A stretch of 64,000 bases of DNA from Prevotella sp. (GCA_017445845.1 JAFSRY010000004.1:1-64000), one strand, 5' to 3'; counted from the first letter of the stretch, positions 19,201-27,442 are shown. The notes: generated from the letters alone by a model not told the origin. Translations and numbers: made by a program.

Positions 19201-22200
19201 TGTTCTTTGTTCAGGGTGAGAATGATGCCAAGCCAGTATTCCGAGGCCCTTGCGCTTTCGGCCCTGGCAAGATGGATAAGCCGACATGGGGATATGTCAA
19301 ATTAGCACATCCGTTATTCACGATGATTGAAGGCGCGGACAATGATAAGCCGCTCACCGATATGCGCGTACCGTTTGACGATGAAGTACATGGTTCTGAC
19401 GCAAGGGCAAAGGTCGAATATAGCCCCGATGATGAAGCATGGATTTATCATGCCAAGACTGGTGACGAAAAGAGCATCAACTTCGATGCTGGAGCAACGG
19501 ATGAAATCGATGGCAAGGAATACCCGAAGGCCAATATCACGGCAAAGATTAAGGCTGCTTGGAATTTCCTGTATCTCCATGCTCCGCGCATCCGATTTTA
19601 CTCAGGCTCATTTGCGGAGTTCCTGAACTCTTCCGAGGCAGAGCATACCGAGAATAAGTATTGGTGCCGAAGCGCCAGCGGAAACTCCACAGGCGACTAC
19701 CAGCTGAAACGATATGACTTCGCGGACGGCGAATGGGTTGACGCTGGACTGTGGAACGGCGTTTCCTATGATGTGATAGACCTCCGCACTTATTCCATGA
19801 CGAAAGCCTCATGGGATGCCATGAGTGCCAGCGAGAGGGCTTCGCTCGATGTGGCCAATAAGAAGTTCATTGATGCTATCATAGCGGATTGTCGCGCCAA
19901 TATCGGCAACTATTTCAAGGTTGATTCGCTGAAATTCCACTATTGCTTCGAGAATCATTTCATTGCAGGAACGGATAATTGCTCGAAGAATACATATTAT
20001 GTCCTCGACCCAGAGATGGGACTGTTTGAATTGCATCAGGACGACGTGGACACCGTGCTGGCAACGGATAACTCAGGATTGCAGAGCAAGCCTTATTACC
20101 TCGACCGTATGCATCCTTATGGCGGCAATAATGCTTCCGTAGTGGCCATGACGGGCGATGTGGATAATAACAGCATCCTCTATGAGGGCTACTATAATGT
20201 ATTGTTCGACTTGGTTGAGCTTATGTGGGAGAATACAGGTGAGTTGCAGACCATGATGCGCAGGATACTCGGTGCTATGTCTTCGCTCAACGGCACGAAG
20301 CCCGGTTCTGAGGCTTCCAAGAACCTTAGCGGTGTTTGGGGTACTCTCAATAAGTATATCTTCGATATTCAGAGATATTTCCCGCAGATGGTTTACAATG
20401 AGGCCGCGCGAATCCGCTATGAGTTCCCGACCTTGCTTGGCTATAAGTCGGATAACCGAGAGGTCGTGCCTATCACCCAGTCAATGGGTGACCAGCTGCA
20501 GGCCGAGTTGCAGTTTATGAAGCGCAGATTGGTCTATATGGCCAGCTATGCGGCTTTCGGAGAGTTCCGAAACATGAATGACCGAAGCGCAGGCCTTACC
20601 AATGCCCCTGACGCGCTCGATGCTTTCTCTATGATGCACAAGGCTTTGCCCGGTACTGGACAGCCGTCCGTATATCGCTTCAATCTCGTACCTCACCAAT
20701 GGATATATCCAGTTGGCGGTGTCGATAACGATACGCGTGACCCTCATGTCCGAGTGGCTCCAGGAGAGACTTATCAGCTGACCATTACGCCGAGCAATGC
20801 TTCAGATAACGGTGTATCTGTCTATGGCCTTAACTTCTATCGCTCACTTGGCAATGTGGGAGATATGGTGACTAACGATGCTTCTGAGTTCACTTTGAAT
20901 GGTAAGCGTCTGACGGAGTTTGTCGCGGAGCCTACGCAGTTCTATACAAGCGAGAATCTTCCTGCTTTCAGGGTGAGCGGCTTTGCCATCGGTTCGGCCA
21001 CGCGCTTGCGCAAGCTGTCCCTCAAAGGCGCTGTGCTTGGTGGCGGTACTATCAATCTTTCAAGTCTCTCACTTGCAAGGGAAATAGACCTCAGACAGAC
21101 GGATATCGCTGTTCCGAGACTGCCGCAGACATCAACCCTCGAAACCGTTCAGCTACCGGCCACCGTTACATCGCTGACGCTCGAAAATATGCCGTCGCTC
21201 GAAACGGTCACCATGGAAGGATATAATGCCATTCAGGAGCTGACCATTGGCGATAATATGACGTTCAATAGCGGTGCCTTGGTCAAGTCGATATTCAATA
21301 GCAGCGGAAAAGTCCTGAGACGGCTCACGGCAAAGGGTATCAGCTGGACGAATGTCGCTGCCGCTATGGTGACATGGATGATGACATTGCAGAGCTGTAC
21401 GCTCACCGGCAATATGGCCCTCGTCTCAACCGATGATTTGCCATATTCCGACGTTATCAAGCTCATTGATAATTTCGGCAATATTCAGAGTCAGAACAAT
21501 AGCCTCTATGTGGACTATAAGAAGAATAGCATCAACTCCTTTGTCGTGAAAGGTGTCAAATATATCAAAAATGTCGGCACTTGGAGCGGATGGGATATCG
21601 TGGTGGCTCCTACCCGAGGTAATGCCGTTGGTATCATCAATGGTCATGAGAATGTGGAATGGACGCTGTCAGGCGATAATATCAGCGAATATGCGGAAGT
21701 GGTGGATGCCGTCAAGGGAATAATCAGGGTGAAGCAGGTTCAAGTGACCGAGCATCCTTTGAGATTCACTTTGACCGTCAAGATTACCATGGTGGATGGA
21801 ACATACCTCACTTATACCAAGGGTGTGGGATTCGCAAACCGCATTCCCCGCGTCGGCGATTTCGCTTATTCTGACGGTACTTTCGATGATGAATACGATT
21901 TGTCTAAGAAGCTGGTCGGAACGGTAATCAAGCGCGATGTTAATGCTTGGTATGATTCCGCTCATACCATACCGAGCGACTGCAAGCTATGGATTTATGC
22001 CAAGGAGAATGCCGTGGTGAAGAGCACCGATTCTTCCCTCAATACTTCGAGCTTGCCATGGGGTATCTATCCTGATGAATCAGGAGCGAACGGATTCCCT
22101 GCCAGCTTCTATAATACGGTGGCCACTAAGGCAGGGCTTGAAAATGCCGTTGATACGAGAATGGCGAACCTGACAAGTTCAGGACTGACCAGCCCGACGG

Positions 22201-22910
22201 ATGCCACAAATAAGGATTATCGATACGTCAGAGATACTTTCCTCGATGCCAATCAGGATGATGGCTACGCAGTACTTACCGGCGGCTCATGCAACGATTT
22301 CGATATTGAGAATAAGAATGATATTGTTATCAAGCATGCCAAGGCCATTATCAGCGAATATCTTGAAAATGAATATCCGAAGACAACTGTAGAGCTGGCA
22401 GACCAGATGCAGGCCCTTGTCGCTGCCATGACCGCTGACGGCGTTTCGGCACCGGGACGATATAGACAACTGTATTATCCTGCTGCTTACGCCTGCTATC
22501 TATATGAGCCTACATTGGATGAAGATGATGAACTGAACGACCAATATAAGCGCAGTAAGTGGATGCTTCCCACTGAAGGTTTCTTGGCACGAATCTATAA
22601 CTTCTTCTACAATAGCTGTGGTCGCGTGACTTATGAGAATGGCGGTCGCTGTACGGCGGCTAATGCCAATGAGAATCCGCAGAGCGAAGCCTTGCTACCG
22701 CTATTTGCGAATCTCCTTGCGCGTATCGCTGCTGCAGAAGCTCCAGGAACACCATTCGCTATTCCAACTAATAGCTACTACTGGTCTGTTACTGAGTCTG
22801 GCAGTAGCCTCGCGTGGGGCGTTTACTTCAATAATGGTAACGTCTACATCAACAACAAGTACAACAGTAACGTTGTTCGGCCAGTGGCAGCATTTAACTT
22901 CACGCTCTAA
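16233..22910 (+). CDS. Large phage tail/receptor-binding protein, DGR target 1
   Basis: A 2225-aa protein. Residues ~480-720 resemble a LamG/concanavalin-like lectin domain (MTLDLDVAMRN, IFINGVICRE, LDVYGIRCW). Residues ~1590-1690 look like leucine-rich repeats. The C-terminal ~120 residues form a DUF1566/C-type-lectin-like domain (WMLPTEG..., then YYWSVTES..., VVRPVAAF) that contains the DGR variable region in the last 47 codons. DGR targets usually place variable residues on a C-type lectin fold, and in phages this domain binds the receptor, as in Bordetella phage BPP-1. The gene ends the tail block and is followed by the DGR machinery. A host-binding tail protein diversified by the RT is the natural reading; the receptor is unknown. 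Confidence 0.85.
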   Translation: MARKTKAQAVQFDIINGNFDDYDGYDIEVSLQRKLQELNEKGGYNRWVQKETYYYLQGFASKAAARTYDSDPETNAALLLYEEMLPISTTQSDSYVARLATSRSSSTTYTVKDGDDFEVALRFCAVHIIAALNQQENVGGSGTLIIERSTDGQNFTRVGTAVVESQDATANNYPSVVNVGQYLLSGATNIIRLRAQFDYTDEQGNAGVRASSNIVLTIQSVSLALSCTAQWESPIMAQGRTDFPLTYNVIGAVAKTLHISVSGSSRDLEDYTIPLSASEQGSREVRIPEQSIYGLLSHGIHTVTAWLTADDGQGGTLRTANLINRFMVVNTSTEGADVMAPRLLIQEMSETVQNFVQSTLCGYAVYSPSIDNENNIVNNGHALNLTFLLTGSNQDIMTVQQTEYASLPQVASPGTKYELGVTVEIEQNVGESAADTLDAFLHVKRVLNGVESDFLAASTGVGFMYVSVDNTGGFQPVAGSTFLLNPKTRNNGEANPMRILNARNNNAVVESIWTGFKLDKDGWVTDEQGNKVLRVPAGCLLNIKFNPFSQFRTSRASSMTLDLDVAMRNVTNEDDAIIQICELVDGLVRGLRLAPMVGTMTTESKKALAEADFRWQEDERTHISVNCVSAVTPNVNGDGLHNGTRGNANGSMPLVRIFINGVICRELQFSTESFDEFCTGSMSNGGIILGQSGADLDVYGIRCWQDKAITSAEVVQNYVSTLPDSEEKRRVKRENDIIDPATNQVSVDKIKALGKNVLIWHGNEPYHDNVLKDETGWIEIYRFDANGNYLPELSGTICKATRSVPQKRQGTTANTYYYSNIQFKIDKIKATITVLLSSLHSSISATWDASYVWKDGDGNPTGETGAWMLKGGNMGKNFPLPSESAVAYHAATIDGQQAVIVPDGWIDGNGKYRGQGYKVADGWTDGNGTFRSLPMAQKLVNKINYASSMQSHLIGVNWLYNVLHTTICGNSTIQNAVNGAVVAKHTEPFVFFVQGENDAKPVFRGPCAFGPGKMDKPTWGYVKLAHPLFTMIEGADNDKPLTDMRVPFDDEVHGSDARAKVEYSPDDEAWIYHAKTGDEKSINFDAGATDEIDGKEYPKANITAKIKAAWNFLYLHAPRIRFYSGSFAEFLNSSEAEHTENKYWCRSASGNSTGDYQLKRYDFADGEWVDAGLWNGVSYDVIDLRTYSMTKASWDAMSASERASLDVANKKFIDAIIADCRANIGNYFKVDSLKFHYCFENHFIAGTDNCSKNTYYVLDPEMGLFELHQDDVDTVLATDNSGLQSKPYYLDRMHPYGGNNASVVAMTGDVDNNSILYEGYYNVLFDLVELMWENTGELQTMMRRILGAMSSLNGTKPGSEASKNLSGVWGTLNKYIFDIQRYFPQMVYNEAARIRYEFPTLLGYKSDNREVVPITQSMGDQLQAELQFMKRRLVYMASYAAFGEFRNMNDRSAGLTNAPDALDAFSMMHKALPGTGQPSVYRFNLVPHQWIYPVGGVDNDTRDPHVRVAPGETYQLTITPSNASDNGVSVYGLNFYRSLGNVGDMVTNDASEFTLNGKRLTEFVAEPTQFYTSENLPAFRVSGFAIGSATRLRKLSLKGAVLGGGTINLSSLSLAREIDLRQTDIAVPRLPQTSTLETVQLPATVTSLTLENMPSLETVTMEGYNAIQELTIGDNMTFNSGALVKSIFNSSGKVLRRLTAKGISWTNVAAAMVTWMMTLQSCTLTGNMALVSTDDLPYSDVIKLIDNFGNIQSQNNSLYVDYKKNSINSFVVKGVKYIKNVGTWSGWDIVVAPTRGNAVGIINGHENVEWTLSGDNISEYAEVVDAVKGIIRVKQVQVTEHPLRFTLTVKITMVDGTYLTYTKGVGFANRIPRVGDFAYSDGTFDDEYDLSKKLVGTVIKRDVNAWYDSAHTIPSDCKLWIYAKENAVVKSTDSSLNTSSLPWGIYPDESGANGFPASFYNTVATKAGLENAVDTRMANLTSSGLTSPTDATNKDYRYVRDTFLDANQDDGYAVLTGGSCNDFDIENKNDIVIKHAKAIISEYLENEYPKTTVELADQMQALVAAMTADGVSAPGRYRQLYYPAAYACYLYEPTLDEDDELNDQYKRSKWMLPTEGFLARIYNFFYNSCGRVTYENGGRCTAANANENPQSEALLPLFANLLARIAAAEAPGTPFAIPTNSYYWSVTESGSSLAWGVYFNNGNVYINNKYNSNVVRPVAAFNFTL
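22770..22895 (+). repeat. DGR variable region VR1
   Basis: A 126-nt copy of the template repeat at 23709-23834, aligned without gaps. I count 12 mismatches, all at TR adenines (0 of 81 non-adenine positions changed, 12 of 45 adenines). Changes give, by codon, N to Y, Y to S, N to G, N to S, N to L, N to G, N to Y, N to Y and N to I. The last 45 bases (AACAACAAG through GCATTT) match the TR exactly. The adenine-only pattern is diagnostic of DGR mutagenic homing. Confidence 0.97.
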
Positions 22911-22933
22911 GCGTGACACCTTTCACCTCTTTT

Positions 22934-22955
22934 CGGGCGTGTTCCAACACGCCCG
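22934..22955 (+). other. Hairpin downstream of VR1 (DGR target-recognition candidate)
   Basis: A perfect inverted repeat, CGGGCGTGTT-CC-AACACGCCCG; as a hairpin it gives an 8-bp stem with loop TTCCAA. It starts 39 nt after the end of VR1 and 24 nt after the stop. No T-run follows, so it is not a good intrinsic terminator. In BPP-1 a hairpin just after VR is needed for efficient homing. An element ACCTTTCACCT (22918-22928) lies between VR1 and the hairpin and recurs at VR2. A smaller hairpin CACGCT-CTA-AGCGTG (22901-22915) spans the stop codon. Confidence 0.8.
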
Positions 22956-22983
22956 CAGGGGTGCGAGGAAAACAAATATCGAA

Positions 22984-23088
22984 ATGAAGAAGAAAAAGAA
23001 ATACCGAGATTACGGGGAATACCTCGAAGATGCTTGGGAAGAAACATTAAAAGAACTTGAAAACAAAAACAATTATGAAAGCAAATGA
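22984..23088 (+). CDS. 34-aa charged small ORF between DGR target and Avd
   Basis: ATG 22984 to TGA 23088. The peptide starts MKKKKKYRDYGEYLEDAWEE and ends ENKNNYESK. It overlaps the Avd start (ATG 23075) by 14 bp, suggesting translational coupling. The highly basic start could contact nucleic acid, but this may simply be a leader ORF for Avd. Similar short ORFs are easily missed in annotations. Confidence 0.4.
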   Translation: MKKKKKYRDYGEYLEDAWEETLKELENKNNYESK

Positions 23089-23536
23089 ACAAGACAATGG
23101 AGAAATGAAGGGTGTTGTGATTCCTGCCGCAACGGTGGAAGATAGCAACGCCAAAAAGAAAAAGGTAAAGAAGACATTGGCTCAACTTCCTGTTTACAGA
23201 GCCACGGCGAATCTGAAATTTATCGTGACGGCATTGGTGGCGAAAAGCCCTAATAAGTTACGGAAGTTCTTTGACCAGATGCTCGGCAATGTCTCGGAAA
23301 TCAGCAAGTCAATCGGCATGGCCGATGTCTCGCGGAATCCTCAGGACAGAGTTTGGTATTTGGAAAGCGCATTGGTTCTCGTGAACGAAGTAAGGAATGA
23401 TTTTACTATCCTCCGCAAGTTAGAGGTCATTGTTGATAAAGACCTCGACAATAAGGCGAAGGGAATAGTGAAGGGTATTATTGCGCAGCTTGTGGCGTGG
23501 CGCGATTATACCAGTGGCGAGGGTGCCAAGGCATAA
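23075..23536 (+). CDS. avd: DGR accessory variability protein (Avd-like)
   Basis: A 153-aa basic helical protein. The start at ATG 23075 is preferred to a TTG at 23057. After a charged N-terminus it contains LPVYRATANLKFIV, then helices rich in K and R and the pattern SALVLVNEVRNDFTILRKL, characteristic of the Avd/S23-like four-helix-bundle family. Avd forms a pentamer that binds the RT and the TR-containing RNA and is required for cDNA synthesis in BPP-1. Its place between target and TR-RT supports the call. The protein is slightly longer than the ~125-aa BPP-1 Avd because of its N-terminal extension. Confidence 0.87.
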   Translation: MKANEQDNGEMKGVVIPAATVEDSNAKKKKVKKTLAQLPVYRATANLKFIVTALVAKSPNKLRKFFDQMLGNVSEISKSIGMADVSRNPQDRVWYLESALVLVNEVRNDFTILRKLEVIVDKDLDNKAKGIVKGIIAQLVAWRDYTSGEGAKA

Positions 23537-23555
23537 ATCCGATTCTTAGGAAAAT

Positions 23556-25148
23556 ATGTCAGGCAGGGTGCTACATAATCCGTTAAATGGGCGATTTGCT
23601 ATCGTCGGGCTTGGGGCAAAGGATTGTCCGAGTTCGCAAGACGCTTGCCGCTGTTGTATTGCGGATAGCGGAACCGATGATAGTTACGAAGATGCAAAAT
23701 CGCAGGAAAATAGCAACTACTGGTCTGTTACTGAGTATAACAGTAACAACGCGTGGAACGTTAACTTCAATAATGGTAACGTCAACAACAACAACAAGTA
23801 CAACAGTAACGTTGTTCGGCCAGTGGCAGCATTTGATGGATTACAATATGTCTTCGACCATCTGCCTTATCATGCAAGGAGCAATGAGGCATTCAAGGTC
23901 TTTTTCAAGACCGTGCATGATGCTTATGTTGATTGCCTTCATGGCAAGATGTCGTCGTCTCAGGCGTTGGCATATATGCAGGTGGCTTGGGCTGATTTAC
24001 CATGTCTTGCTTGGGAGTTGTGGCTGGGCGTTTATAAGCCCACCACCTCCACTTGCTTTCTCGTAAAATATCCGAAGCTCAGAGAGGTTTTTGCGGCCAA
24101 TTTCAGGGACAGAATAGTCCATCACTGGATATGTCTCAGATTGGAGCCGCTTTTTGAGCATAGATTCGTGGCGCAGGGAAATGTATCATTCAACTGCCGC
24201 AAGGGATATGGGACGGAGAAATGTGTTCAGCATTGCGCTGAAGGATTGAAACGCGTATCGGGGAACTATTCAAAGGACGCATGGGTATTCCGTGGCGACT
24301 TGGTGGGTTTCTTTATGAGCATTGATAAGCAGATATTATGGTATCTGCTGGGTAGGTTCATTCGCCGCTGGAGGGCGAAGTATGAGCGCAACGGATGGCT
24401 GTATTATGGATTGTATGATATGCCTGAAATGTATTGGGAGATACTTATCATGGCTACTTATATCACCGTCATGCACCATCCTGAGAAAGATTGCATACTC
24501 AATTCCAATCCCGAAGAATGGGAAGGGCTGGCCCCGAATAAGTCCCTTTTCGGCTGCGGTGAACACAAGGGTGAGCCAATCGGCAATCTTACCACCCAGC
24601 TATTCGCCAATTTCCTTATGTCGTTCTTCGATATGTATGTACTCTATTTGTTCAGAAAGCAGAATTTCTCTTATGAGCGATTCGTGGATGATTTCGATAT
24701 TGCTTGCGATAATTACTTATTCCTGCTTGCTGCCATTCCGAAGCTTGAAGCATTTCTCGTGAAGATGAAACTTGAACTTCATAAGGATAAGCGATATCTG
24801 CAGCCGGTGGAGCATGGCATTGCCTTGGTTGGCTCTTATATAAAGCCAGGAAGAATCTATCTGTCAAATCGTACATTGGCAAGATTCGAGGAAAGGGCGG
24901 TCGGTTTTTCGCGGCTCATTGACGGGGAAAAGGAGCTGACAATCCTTGATTGTAAGCGGATAGAGCAAGTCATAAACTCTTATCTCGGATTCTGTAAGGG
25001 AAAGCGCACTTACAAAAGAAGGAAGGAAATACTCGGAATGATGGGTAAGAACTTTTTCAAATATTTCTGCATCTGCGGCCACCACGAAAGTATCAGGGCA
25101 AAGAGGAAATATCGGGAACTGACCTTGCCTTATGAAATGGCGATATAG
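23556..25148 (+). CDS. DGR reverse transcriptase (reading frame also spans the TR)
   Basis: The open frame is 530 codons from ATG 23556, with AGGA seven bases upstream. Residues 52-93 are encoded by the template repeat itself. The RT domain spans about residues 175-430: IGNLTTQ (~341-347) matches the DGR-type motif 4 (I/V/L-GNxxSQ, where other RTs have QG), and FVDD (376-379) is the catalytic YxDD-type motif. The enzyme copies TR RNA into adenine-mutagenised cDNA. Whether translation really begins at 23556, or downstream of the TR (GTG 23913 or ATG 23949 are in frame), cannot be settled from sequence. The length from residue ~95 onward fits DGR RTs. Confidence 0.93.
   Translation: MSGRVLHNPLNGRFAIVGLGAKDCPSSQDACRCCIADSGTDDSYEDAKSQENSNYWSVTEYNSNNAWNVNFNNGNVNNNNKYNSNVVRPVAAFDGLQYVFDHLPYHARSNEAFKVFFKTVHDAYVDCLHGKMSSSQALAYMQVAWADLPCLAWELWLGVYKPTTSTCFLVKYPKLREVFAANFRDRIVHHWICLRLEPLFEHRFVAQGNVSFNCRKGYGTEKCVQHCAEGLKRVSGNYSKDAWVFRGDLVGFFMSIDKQILWYLLGRFIRRWRAKYERNGWLYYGLYDMPEMYWEILIMATYITVMHHPEKDCILNSNPEEWEGLAPNKSLFGCGEHKGEPIGNLTTQLFANFLMSFFDMYVLYLFRKQNFSYERFVDDFDIACDNYLFLLAAIPKLEAFLVKMKLELHKDKRYLQPVEHGIALVGSYIKPGRIYLSNRTLARFEERAVGFSRLIDGEKELTILDCKRIEQVINSYLGFCKGKRTYKRRKEILGMMGKNFFKYFCICGHHESIRAKRKYRELTLPYEMAI
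23709..23834 (+). repeat. DGR template repeat (TR)
   Basis: 126 nt, with 45 adenines. It is built largely of AAC/AAT (Asn) codons at the positions that vary in VR1 and VR2, the codon design that lets adenine mutagenesis reach many amino acids without stop codons. It lies in frame inside the RT open reading frame and is read as ...YNSNNAWNVNF...; downstream bases (GATGGATTAC) show no hairpin like those at the VRs. The TR is the invariant donor. Confidence 0.96.
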
Positions 25149-25150
25149 CT

Positions 25151-25324
25151 ATGAAAGTCGAAAGGTATCTCTATTGTGATAGAATGCTTGAGGTGAAAGA
25201 ATATAATGGTCAACTAATATTTGAAATTAAGAAGTATGAAACAGACATTGACGGAAAAGCCGCTGAAAGTGGCGGTGACGAAGAGCCTGAGAAAATGGCT
25301 GGTGACAATCAACCTCAATATTGA
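25151..25324 (+). CDS. 57-aa small ORF after the RT
   Basis: ATG 25151, 2 bp after the RT stop, to TGA 25324. The product starts MKVERYLYCDRMLEVKEYNG and has a charged C-terminus. The next gene starts inside it at 25236 in another frame, so one of the two may be mistranslated in its overlap; coupling is also possible. No function recognised. Confidence 0.4.
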   Translation: MKVERYLYCDRMLEVKEYNGQLIFEIKKYETDIDGKAAESGGDEEPEKMAGDNQPQY

Positions 25325-25766
25325 GGAAGTAGAGGATGGCTATTCGTGCGACAGCATCACTACCGAGCTGGAGCATCGGCCTACGCTCGATGATGTGAGG
25401 ACAATCATCACCGACCACATTGATAGCATGACGGATGAAAAGATCCTGTGGGGCTATCCGTGGACGGTGCAGCATGGCCCCGACGAAGGTAAGGAGGTGA
25501 AGGTGTGGCTCTCCAAGGAGAATCAGAGCAATTTCAAGGCCAAGCATGATGCCGCCTTGATCTATCCTGACAAGGTGAAGTTCCCCATGACTTACAAAAT
25601 CAGCGAAGATACTGAAACCAAAAAAGCCATCTATGAGGTTTTTGAGAATATCACGGAACTTGCCACTTTCTATCTCGGCGGCTTGGCATATATCGAGAGC
25701 TGCTATAATGCAGGATGGGCTGAGAAAGATGCCGTTGAGGGCTGGCTGGAAGATGTAGAATTATAA
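25236..25766 (+). CDS. Phage protein of unknown function (tail operon end)
   Basis: 176 aa from ATG 25236; a TTG 15 bp upstream is less likely. It is an acidic, mixed alpha/beta soluble protein (KWLVTINLNIEEVEDGYSCDSI) without a recognised catalytic motif. Position after the fibre/DGR block and before the lysis genes would suit a fibre chaperone, but nothing in the sequence proves this. It ends 3 bp before the next gene. Confidence 0.6.
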   Translation: MKQTLTEKPLKVAVTKSLRKWLVTINLNIEEVEDGYSCDSITTELEHRPTLDDVRTIITDHIDSMTDEKILWGYPWTVQHGPDEGKEVKVWLSKENQSNFKAKHDAALIYPDKVKFPMTYKISEDTETKKAIYEVFENITELATFYLGGLAYIESCYNAGWAEKDAVEGWLEDVEL

Positions 25767-25769
25767 GTT

Positions 25770-26234
25770 ATGGCAATTCTATCGCTTTTTCTTTGCCTGA
25801 TATTCGTATCGGCAATGACTTGGAAGAATGGCGGCGTGCTGGAGTCAATATCCAGCACCGCCTACATTGTCGGCAATAAAATCATCTTCACACTCATTCT
25901 CTTATTCATTGGCGGGTTATTATTGCCGACCATGCTCGATGTAAGCTCCGAAGATACTAAGTTCCTTGCTTTTCTGACCATCGTGGGACTTTCCGCAGTG
26001 GCCATGACACCGAACTATAGGAGCGAAGATGGATTGCAGCATAATATTGGGGGTATCGGCTGTTGTGTATGTTCTCAGTTATTGGTGGCTTTCAATCAAC
26101 CTTTCTTGCTCCTGATGTGGCTCCCATGCTTGGCGTATCTGCTTTTCTTCCGCGATAAGAACTATACTTTTTGGACTGAGATTACCTGTATGGCCATCAT
26201 ATATGTTTATTCAATATGGCCGTCCTTTGAGTAA
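25770..26234 (+). CDS. Phage integral membrane protein, unknown function
   Basis: 154 aa with about five hydrophobic segments (residues ~1-17, ~38-58, ~66-80, ~98-125, ~133-150). It sits directly upstream of the holin gene, so a role in lysis or in altering the host envelope is possible. It is not a recognised holin family. Confidence 0.55.
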   Translation: MAILSLFLCLIFVSAMTWKNGGVLESISSTAYIVGNKIIFTLILLFIGGLLLPTMLDVSSEDTKFLAFLTIVGLSAVAMTPNYRSEDGLQHNIGGIGCCVCSQLLVAFNQPFLLLMWLPCLAYLLFFRDKNYTFWTEITCMAIIYVYSIWPSFE

Positions 26235-26279
26235 ACACATATATTCAGGCTGAAAGAAAATGATTACTTTTGCAAGAAA

Positions 26280-26876
26280 ATGAATGAAATGAATACGACT
26301 GTAGGCACAAAAGGAATAATTTGGGGTTCAATAGGAGCCGAGTTGCAGATGGTGGTCTATGACCTCAGATATATGGTTATATGCTCTATCGCTCTTATCC
26401 TGACAGATTTATGGTGGGGCTATTCAGAATCAAAGCTCCGTAAGAGAGAAGCCGAAGAAATCGGCAATGCTACGCTGGTTGAGAAATTCAAATGGCATAA
26501 GTCAAGGGCGGGCAGGCGAACCGCCAATAAGATAGTGGACTATCTGACTTATCTCGTGGTTGGCGCATTGGTAGGTCTTGCCATTACGGAGCCAATGGAT
26601 ATTTGCAACCACATATGGAGTGCCGCTATCGGACTTGGAATCGGTTGCGCTTGCGAGATAGCGTCTATTATAGGGCATATCGCATACGTCAAACTTGGAG
26701 TGGAAATCAGCCTCATTGACGGATGGAGGGCCTTTGTCCGATTCTTCGGTAAACTAATCAAGGTCAAAAGCCAGGAGATAGGAGATGCCGTCGAAGATTT
26801 GGGCAGGGATGGTCGTCATCATCATCACGAACATGGGCCTGAGTTCTATGATAATGAGCAAAATATGGAGGATTAA
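26280..26876 (+). CDS. Phage holin family protein
   Basis: 198 aa with hydrophobic segments at about residues 30-48, 88-106 and 112-135, separated by a charged region, and a cytoplasmic tail with HHHHEH. Size and topology match Bacteroidetes phage holins, which permeabilise the inner membrane to time lysis. The endolysin gene starts 2 bp after the stop. A TACTTTTG sequence just upstream (26265-26272) resembles a Bacteroidetes -7 element, but no good -33 element is at the right distance, so a local promoter is doubtful. Confidence 0.75.
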   Translation: MNEMNTTVGTKGIIWGSIGAELQMVVYDLRYMVICSIALILTDLWWGYSESKLRKREAEEIGNATLVEKFKWHKSRAGRRTANKIVDYLTYLVVGALVGLAITEPMDICNHIWSAAIGLGIGCACEIASIIGHIAYVKLGVEISLIDGWRAFVRFFGKLIKVKSQEIGDAVEDLGRDGRHHHHEHGPEFYDNEQNMED

Positions 26877-26878
26877 CT

Positions 26879-27439
26879 ATGGCAAGACTTGAAACCTTAT
26901 GGCCTTTCATTCTTTCATGGGAAGGGGGCTTCGCAAATGTGCAAGGCGACCGTGGCGGTGCTACCAAATACGGCGTGACCATTTCGACATGGAAGGCGCA
27001 AGGATATGATAAAGACGGTGACGGAGATATTGATGTCAATGACTTGAAACTCATTACTCCTGAGGATGCCATGAGAATTTGCCGCCTGAACTTTTGGAAC
27101 CGCTGGAAAGCTGACCAGATAAAGAGCCAGTCGCTTGCCAATATCCTCGTTGACTGGGTATGGGGCAGCGGAAAGTATGGCATCACCATTCCGCAGCAGA
27201 TATTGGGAGTGAAAGCCGATGGTGTGGTAGGCCCCAAGACCATTGCAGCCCTGAACGCTCAGAATCCTCGCGATTTCTTCTATAAGATTTGGCAGCGCAG
27301 GAAGAAATATCTCAATGATATTTGCGTAAGCCGCCCTGCCAACTATAAGTTCCTGAGCGGATGGCTGAATAGGCTGCAGGGCATCCAATATGGCAGTCTG
27401 ACATGCAATACCCGACCGAAGAAAACCATTACTTTCTGA
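26879..27439 (+). CDS. GH108 endolysin (N-acetylmuramidase) with EF-hand-like loop
   Basis: 186 aa. The N-terminus SWEGGFAN carries the EGG motif with the catalytic Glu15 of glycoside hydrolase family 108; GATKYGVT follows, also a family signature. The C-terminal half has a peptidoglycan-binding pattern (LGVKADGVVGPKTIAALN). Between them, residues 44-55 (DKDGDGDIDVND) match a calcium-binding EF-hand/dockerin loop. The enzyme cleaves the glycan strands of peptidoglycan for host lysis. No signal peptide, so it relies on the holin encoded just upstream. Family assignment is strong; calcium dependence is inferred. Confidence 0.92.
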   Translation: MARLETLWPFILSWEGGFANVQGDRGGATKYGVTISTWKAQGYDKDGDGDIDVNDLKLITPEDAMRICRLNFWNRWKADQIKSQSLANILVDWVWGSGKYGITIPQQILGVKADGVVGPKTIAALNAQNPRDFFYKIWQRRKKYLNDICVSRPANYKFLSGWLNRLQGIQYGSLTCNTRPKKTITF

Positions 27440-27442
27440 GTT

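Noticed and set aside
22934..22955. VR1 hairpin as an intrinsic terminator
   Set aside because: No T-run follows, and an equivalent structure with the same loop lies after VR2, so a DGR role fits better.
26265..26272. Promoter before the holin gene
   Set aside because: TACTTTTG fits the -7 consensus, but the nearest TTTG is 35 nt upstream rather than ~19-20, and the start codon is only 7 bp away.
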